NCBI RefSeq assembly: GCF_001540865.1
Contig: NC_033640.1
Span: forward strand, 10,620,764-10,684,763
Direction: 5' to 3'
Length of the DNA stretch: 64,000 nt
Source of the DNA: Ananas comosus
Lineage: Eukaryota; Streptophyta; Magnoliopsida; Poales; Bromeliaceae
The position numbers and the translations under genes were made by a program. Under the pieces are notes generated by a model. It was not told the origin of the DNA. It saw nothing but the letters and a program-made list of their open reading frames with translations, and did no database searches. The stretch's first letter is position 1. Every line of letters starts with the position of its first letter. This document shows positions 57,557 through 64,000 of this stretch, one piece after another.

Positions 57557-58304
57557 AAGTGTATATTGATATAATGTAATTAAAATTGTTATTACCAGTA
57601 TAAGTGTATTGACAGTTTCTAAACCGCACCATCATTATAAGCTATGATGGTTAATTGATAAAGAAGTTACAGAAAAGTTGTAGTTAATAATGTATTCAAC
57701 GTAGATCTAACTGGTTGCACTAATATGATTTATCAACCAAAAGCAGCTAAGATATCGGAGAAAAAGATTTATTTATTTTATTTTGAATTTGATCTCAAAT
57801 GCCGCATTTTGAAGGTCAGGTAAAGGAATCAATCTAAATCTCCGTCGACCTAAAAGGTAGTTTAATTTTCTCAAGAAAAGAAAAAAGAAAAGAAAGAAAA
57901 AGTCAAAAGCTGCATTTCATTTGGTTTGGCCTAATTCTTCCTAAGAAGGAAGAACAAAAACATAGGCTTAACTGAGCAAACAACAGGGTTTGACTTGGTA
58001 TATAATAATTTCATTAATATTGATAACACAAATAATACACTGCGGCGTATATGGGATAATGTTGAATTAGTTAGTAAAGAATCATGAAGCCCATTTCACC
58101 GTGCAATCCTTGGAAGCCCAAAATACAGTCAAATTCTAGCTCAAATTAATGAGCAGGTCTCCCCGTACCCTCTTACTGGACTTGGCTAAGCTGGTCATGA
58201 CTCATGCATGAGTTCAAATGGCTTGCTACCCCCTTCAATGAGTTTACCCATTAGGCACTTACACACCTGTTTTGGCCTGCGCCTCATACTACTGCTATTT
58301 CTTG

Positions 58305-58336
<32 letters not shown>

Positions 58337-58378
58337 TTTCTTTTTCTGATAATTTGCAACTAGTACTACTACTCGTTT
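56690..58378. other. AT-rich spacer without a gene
   Basis: An (ATT)n run lies at about 56872-56895 and an (AT)n run at about 57518-57552. I see no coding region. Confidence 0.6.
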
Positions 58379-61091
58379 TTACTTGCATGGCGGAGGGATT
58401 TGCATCCCACTATACCTAGCCTTAATGTTCAAGCACTGGGCGGTCGCAGGTTCCCGCCCCACGTATCTTAGGTGGACGTCGTGGAGATTGATATTCTGGC
58501 ACGGGATCCCTCTGCTGCACCGGAAAGTCACGGCCACGGGGGTTGTCGATGTTCCTCGTATGCTCCTGAAGGAGATGTCGCTGATCTTAACACGAGATGG
58601 CACCTGCATTTCAAGCATCAGAAAAAAAGAAAAACAAGGTATGCTTCGATTTGAATTTCGTATCGAAACACGGGAGTTGTTTCTTTTGCTGCAAACTAAT
58701 CTGCACGTTCGAGGCATTAGCTGGTGAGATGAGATTGGCTTACAACAAACTTCATGAAATGCAAAAGAATTCCAAGCGTTTTCAAGATCCAAAACTACAA
58801 TTACTGTTGATGCAATAGAGTAATAGCTTGCTAATTACCTTTGAAGAACAGGACATGTAAGGGCAATACGTCTGGTCGATAATAATGGGATTTGCCACGC
58901 TCTTCATCACTATATTCTGGAAAGTCATGTTCGTCGCCAAGCTACTTCCAGGAGAATTCTCCCATGTCTTTATCCTTAGCCCGTTCGTCGTTCCAGCGAG
59001 AGTGCAATCTCTAACTACGAGCCCCCTCACATCTCCTTCATTCTGGTACCTTCCTAAGCTCCCAACACTTCAACATAAAACAAAATTAGGCTCGAAATAG
59101 TATCTTCTTGCGGTACCGAGCATGATTCTTATGATGAAAAAAAGAAAAAAGAAAAAAGAAAAAAAAAAAGTGTGAATTGTAAGAAAGGAATCCTTCTTAG
59201 GCGACTTTCACACTCAGAATCGACAACCGAACACGGGTTAATGAGAGAGGAGAGTATTAGAATTCACCTGATACCATGCCCGGGTCCACATTTGATCCCA
59301 CTTAGAAGCACATGCGAGTTCCCCTGTCCTATAGAGATGCAGTCGTCGCCAGTTCCGATCACAGAGCTGTATATAGTAACGCCCGAGCTACGTTCGATGT
59401 GAATTCCATCAGTGTTCGGGCTATCTGAGGGTGCAGTGATCCTGATATTGCTTGCCCAGAAGTTATTACAACCCACAGCGGCAATGTGGAAGAACTTACT
59501 ATTCACAGATGTTATACCCCTCACCACTGTGTTATTGGCTGCGACAAACTTAATCGACTGAAAATAGCACAAAAAACTTGATATGTTTAGCTTTCAATTG
59601 AAAACTATAACAACTAATTAAGCAGAGGAGGTAATTATTAAATACGTTATAGAGAACACTAACATAAGAATGTTTTCAACATTCTTCTAAGAACTTAGTC
59701 AGAGAAACTCGTATGGCACGATTTAAAGCTTTGCTACGATTTTGCATGATAACAATTGGAGGAAAATTGTACTGCAAGCTCTCAAGCTATGCCCCACATG
59801 TTCTAGTGATAAGATTCTCCAGGTTAGAAGTATGAACAAAAGCACTCAAAAGTGTCAGTAACTAATGCTCAAAAGCATACGAGGAACGAATTCAAATGAT
59901 ATTTGTTTGGATTCGAATGCTCACAGTCGGGAGAACTTTGCAATTCTTCTTCGTTGGGCAATTGTTGTAAGGCCATGAAACAGATCCTTGGCCATCAAAA
60001 GTCCCGAATCCAGTCAATGTCAACCTATCGACCCATCCGATCTCGATCCAATCATCGCCCTTCACATACTTGCTCAGATCAGTAGATGCCTTCAAGTATC
60101 CCTGCATGCGCATTATATAATGTCGTTAGCTACAGCAATTAATTCTGACAAGTTCGCTTATGCAATTGTGTCTCCTTCAATCGAGGCGTATGGAGTTAAA
60201 AGTTTAGAGCTTTTTCTTTGAATGTTTGAATGAGCTTGCCTTCATATAAACTGTTAAGGAATGAACATTTACACAAGGGCCCGTAAACTTGACGGGGCCG
60301 ACGAAATAAGTCCCCCTCGGAATGTGAAGCCTGACCGTGCCGCTCGATGCACACGCCGCCTTCCATGCTTCCATGAATGCCTGCATTGCGTTAGAAGTGA
60401 GATTCAGGTGGCGAAAGAAAAAAAGAAAGCTCAAGTTACAGCCCTGTTTATATATAAAAGGAAAAAAGAAAAATGAAGCCATGTTTCCATTTTTTTTTAT
60501 TTATTTTTTATTTTTTTGTTATTGAAAAGCTCATTTTAAAATGTTTGAGGTTGAGCTCATAGCACATCAAGGTGTTCGATCTTAGCGGGCATTAAAGCTT
60601 AGTTCTCGATTCGCCACAACCATATATATATAATAGTCCAGCCGAAGTATGAAGAAAATATTCAAATCCCGAATGAATATAGCTTTCGAGAAACGGAATT
60701 GAAGCTTTTATGTGTGCGTGCATGTTTACAGATTTCTCCGAACAAGAAAAGGGAGATTGATTCGCGTTAGGCATCGTCGGTCAGAGATTCACGAAAACCG
60801 ACGTATCATTTTAGAGTCAGGATTAGACAGATCGATGAACCGAAGAACAAACTATATGATACCAAAGAACACATACGTACGTAGAAGGTAGAACATGCAA
60901 CCATAAAGCTAAAATCTACAAACAACAAATAACATGAATGAACGAATAATTACATTGCTATCATCGGTGAGCCCGTCTGCTCGGGCGCCAAAATGCAGGA
61001 CGTTGAAAGAAGTGGGGCTTGTTCTCCTCCGACCTGCAGCATTACCAGCGAAGCAAGCACATGCTAAAGCAAACAGGACCAAAAGCTTCAT
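58379..61091 (-). CDS. Polygalacturonase (GH28 pectinase)
   Basis: Six exons (60954-61091, 60273-60380, 59925-60101, 59268-59557, 58839-59067, 58379-58603) join in phase into 388 residues. A signal peptide (LLVLFALACACFAGNAAG) is followed by the typical start FNVLHFGARADGLTDDSN. All four GH28 catalytic signatures are present: NTDG (189-192), GDDC (211-214), the GPGHG that carries the active-site histidine (232-236) and RIK (269-271). The enzyme hydrolyses alpha-1,4-galacturonan in pectin of the cell wall. The sequence fits the exopolygalacturonase/pollen-type clade, but clade and expression site cannot be proved here. Nothing is broken. The splice sites are canonical. Confidence 0.95.
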
Positions 61092-62160
61092 GATTTGTAT
61101 GTATGTAAATTAATTCCTTTCTTATGTGTATGTCTTATGCTTTCCTTAATAATAAAGATAAAGAATAGCAGAGCTTAATTAAATGTCTGAAGAGGGAGAG
61201 AGAGAGAGAGATAGGGAGATAAAATAGAAGGAGGAGGTACGTAACTTCCATGACCTCCCACTCCCACCACCTGTTCCCAACCGCTTTCTTTCAGAGCATT
61301 AGATGTAGGTTTAGACCACCCTCTTCCCCCTTCCATTTTTAGCAACAACTAACTAGCATACATGATGCCTTCTCTTCTCCCACCACACGTTGCGTGCATG
61401 TCAGAGACAGAGATGAAAGGGTTTTTTTGTTTCTTCTTAGTTGGTTTAATTAAGTTAAACTCGATCGGTTGCAGATGGTTGAGATATATATATATATATA
61501 TACACATACCTACAGCTCCCAATCGATCGCAACGTGTGAGTGATGTGGCGAGGTTGTCTCCGTTTCTTCGGCGTTTTTGTATTGCAGAGCATCTGTCCCC
61601 GGCCGTCTTTTGTAACGAAGTAATCAGTTAGAGCTAAGCTGGTCGATCGTACATTTCCATTCTAAATTAAGCATGCTTATTTAACAAGTTATTTACTGTT
61701 GTAACGATTAGGATAAAAAGCTCATTTTGCTCGCGTCTCCTTTTCTACTGTAGTAACAGAATAAGAAGACCAAAAATTTTAAGATGCAGATTATTTGGCA
61801 CATAATTAAGTCATCACTTATCAGACGCTCACGATAGAGTTACACATAGCAAACTGATCCTACTTTAGTTTTCTTTGGACATGTATTAACAACTGGATCT
61901 AACAGTGCTCAAATTCTTATTGCTTAGGTACGTATGGATTCTGAGTCTACTGTGGATGAACTCTAATTACGGTTCCAGGCTGGGGGTTGGGCAATAGTAC
62001 GCTCTACTCAGCATCATTCACAGAAAATAAATTGGGCTACAAAGAGTGATGCAACTGGGCCTATAAAAAACATGAGGCAACTGGGCCTCGAGGAATTTTA
62101 GACAGGTGTATACATTTATTGGGCCTTATGTACACGCACGTAACGATTCTGCAGGCCCAG
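61092..62160. other. Polygalacturonase upstream region and spacer
   Basis: I see no gene here. A (GA)n run lies at about 61194-61212 and an (AT)n run at about 61486-61501. Confidence 0.55.
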
Positions 62161-62164
62161 CAGC

Positions 62165-64000
62165 GACGATAGTGGGAATTGTTGGGAACTGGATGAATCG
62201 TTCGTCATGCGCTATCAACAAAAATGCACGAAAAATAGAGAAAATCGAACGAGCGATAAAAGAAATAAATGCAGAAAGAAAAAAACAAGATTTACGCGGT
62301 TCGGCAATTGCCTACGTCCACGGGGAGAGCGAGAGAAATGTATTTCACTATATGAAGAAATAGAAGTATAAACATATGCCTTATGTCTTCTCCGGATAAA
62401 AACCAAGAGCTTTATGGTGAATCCCTCATTTCTCTTATTCCAACGAAAACTCCAAAAGAAATTACCTAAAAAGCTTTTCGTAAAACCGAGAAGACCAAAT
62501 TAGAGAAGACCAAATTTCTCCATCATCCTCATTAGTGAGCTCCCGTAATTTGTGATATTTGATTTCTATGTGCTTTGCCCTCCCATGGTAAACTGGATTC
62601 CTGGCGAGACATATAGCACTCTGACTATCACAACCGATAATCATTTTTTCCTATATGATTCCGAGTTCACCAACCAAGCCTCTAAACCAGACAGCTTCCT
62701 TAGCTGCTTCAATTGCCGCCATATACTCTGCTTCTGTAGTTGACAAGGCTACAGTGCGCTGCAACGTAGTAGACTTCCAACTGATAGGTCCGCCGCCCAG
62801 CAGAAAGACGTAACCTGTAATAGACCTACGCCTGTCCAAATCACCCGTATAGTCGGAATCTACAAACCCTTTCACTTCATCATTACCAGAATTTTTTTAG
62901 TAGAAAATACCTTTATCTGATGTGCCCTTCAGATACCGCAAAATCCACTTCACGGCCTCCCAATGTTGTTTTTCTGGATTCGACATATACCGACTAACAA
63001 CACTAACTGCATGTGAAAGATCAGACCTAGTGCAAATCATAGCATACATCAGGCAACCTACTGCAGTAGCATATGGTATCTTTGACATAGAAGTAATCTC
63101 CTCATCCGTCTTAGGACACATCTCTTTAGAAAGTTTGAAGTGTTGGGCTAATAGAGTCTTGATCGCCTTCGCCTATGATATATTAAATTGCTTTATAATA
63201 GCTCATATATATGTCTTCTGCGATCATAACTTACCCTGTATGCGGTCGCATCTAATCTCCATACCTAGGATTTTCCTAGCACCTTCAAGGTCCTTTATGT
63301 CAAATTCTCGGCTCAACTGATCCTTTAATTGTTGCACTTCATCTGATTTTTAGCTGCTATAAGAATATCATCTACATATAGCATAAGCAGAATAAACGAA
63401 CCATCTTCAAGCCTTCGATAGTAAACACAACTATCATATAAACTTCTACTATAACTATGCTCGATGATAAACCCGTAAAACTGCTAATACCACTGCCTCG
63501 GTGCCTGCTTCAAACCGTAGAGAGATCTTTTCAGTTTGCACATTAGATTCTCCTTCCCTGGCTGAAAAAAGTCTTGAGGTTGTTCCATATAAATTTTTTC
63601 TACTAGATCCACATGAAGAAATGCGGTTCGAACGTCAAGCTGCTGAAGCTCTAAATCAAACATAGCCACCATAGCTAGAAGCATCCTGATCGATGCGTGC
63701 TTTACCACCGGTGAGAATATCTCATTGAAAACAACTCCCTTTACTTGCGCATAGCCCTTGGCTACTAACTGCACCTTGAATTTTTCTGATTCTCCATCTG
63801 CACCCTGCTTTTTTTTGTAGATCCATTTGCAACTGATGGATCTTTTTCCTTCCGGTAATGGAATCAGATCCTACGTCTGATTCTTCTGTAGAGACTCTAT
63901 CTCTTCTGTCATAGCCACCATCTATCTGCCACTATCTCTGTCCTACATCGCCTCTTCATAGGAAGTATGATCATCTGATGTAATTAATAAGGCATAAGAC
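62165..64000 (-). mobile_element. Decayed Ty1/copia retrotransposon, 3' part
   Basis: On the minus strand, reading from the window edge, the reverse-transcriptase segment 63484-63774 (KGYAQVKGVVFNEIFSPVVK, then CKLKRSLYGLKQAPRQWY) is followed by a stop. A broken stretch with the YVDD-type LYVDDILI precedes 62897-63121 (YATAVGCLMYAMICTRSDLS) and the RNase H part 62462-62875 (FVDSDYTGDLDRRRSITGYV, then LSTTEAEYMAA and CDSQSAICLARNP). Stops and frameshifts interrupt it. The stretch 62165-62450, with the motif ACGCGGTTCGGCAATTGC, resembles a copia LTR beginning TGTTGGGAACTGG. The 5' part lies beyond the window. Confidence 0.88.

Overview
The window is nuclear DNA of a flowering plant, most likely a monocot. 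Genes have introns with GT-AG (and one GC-AG) borders and belong to plant families: G-type lectin receptor kinases, PGIP-like LRR, PHT1 phosphate transporter, EMSY-like, GH28 pectinase. Between them lies AT-rich DNA full of (TA)n and (GA)n microsatellites, retroposons, foldback elements and a patch of plastid DNA. The very GC-rich exons of the LRR and PHT1 genes beside AT-rich spacers are typical of commelinid monocots; the species cannot be named from the sequence alone.

Layout. 1-11 kb: no convincing gene; three foldback elements sitting in (TA)n tracts, a tRNA-type SINE, a mosaic of plastid atpE/ycf3/psbC pieces and a Mutator-like foldback element with a perfect 9-bp target duplication. 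11.2-13.1 kb: a small AT-hook protein gene (-). 15.7-16.9 kb: a two-exon PGIP-like LRR protein (-) with a duplicated, frame-shifted C-terminus. 18.1-27.9 kb: a tandem duplication carrying two intronless G-type lectin receptor kinases (-), the copies separated and expanded by SINE and LINE insertions. 29.5-33.5 kb: a seven-exon NAK/AAK1-type kinase (+). 34.8-38.8 kb: a ten-exon EMSY-like ENT/Tudor protein (+). 40.6 and 42.3 kb: an unrecognised 119-residue protein and a single C2H2 zinc finger with an EAR motif (+). 45.6-49.7 kb: a twelve-exon DUF89 damage-control phosphatase (-). 50.7-53.5 kb: a three-exon PHT1-like transporter (-) with a LINE relic in intron 2. 58.4-61.1 kb: a six-exon GH28 polygalacturonase (-). 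62.2-64 kb: the 3' part of a decayed Ty1/copia element (-), running off the window.

There is no operon-like organisation; genes are independent. The LRR protein (inhibitor-like) and the polygalacturonase (its enzyme class) are functionally related families, but their proximity is probably coincidental. The kinase pair is a typical tandemly expanding surface-receptor locus.

The most interesting structure is in the repeats. At least nine copies of one tRNA-derived SINE are present, and its 3' end is the same as the 3' end of two LINEs in the window whose zinc-binding RT C-terminal domains are readable. This identifies the likely partner LINE. Several insertions have readable target-site duplications, and some microsatellites are the decayed tails of these retroposons. 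I found no clearly new protein system.
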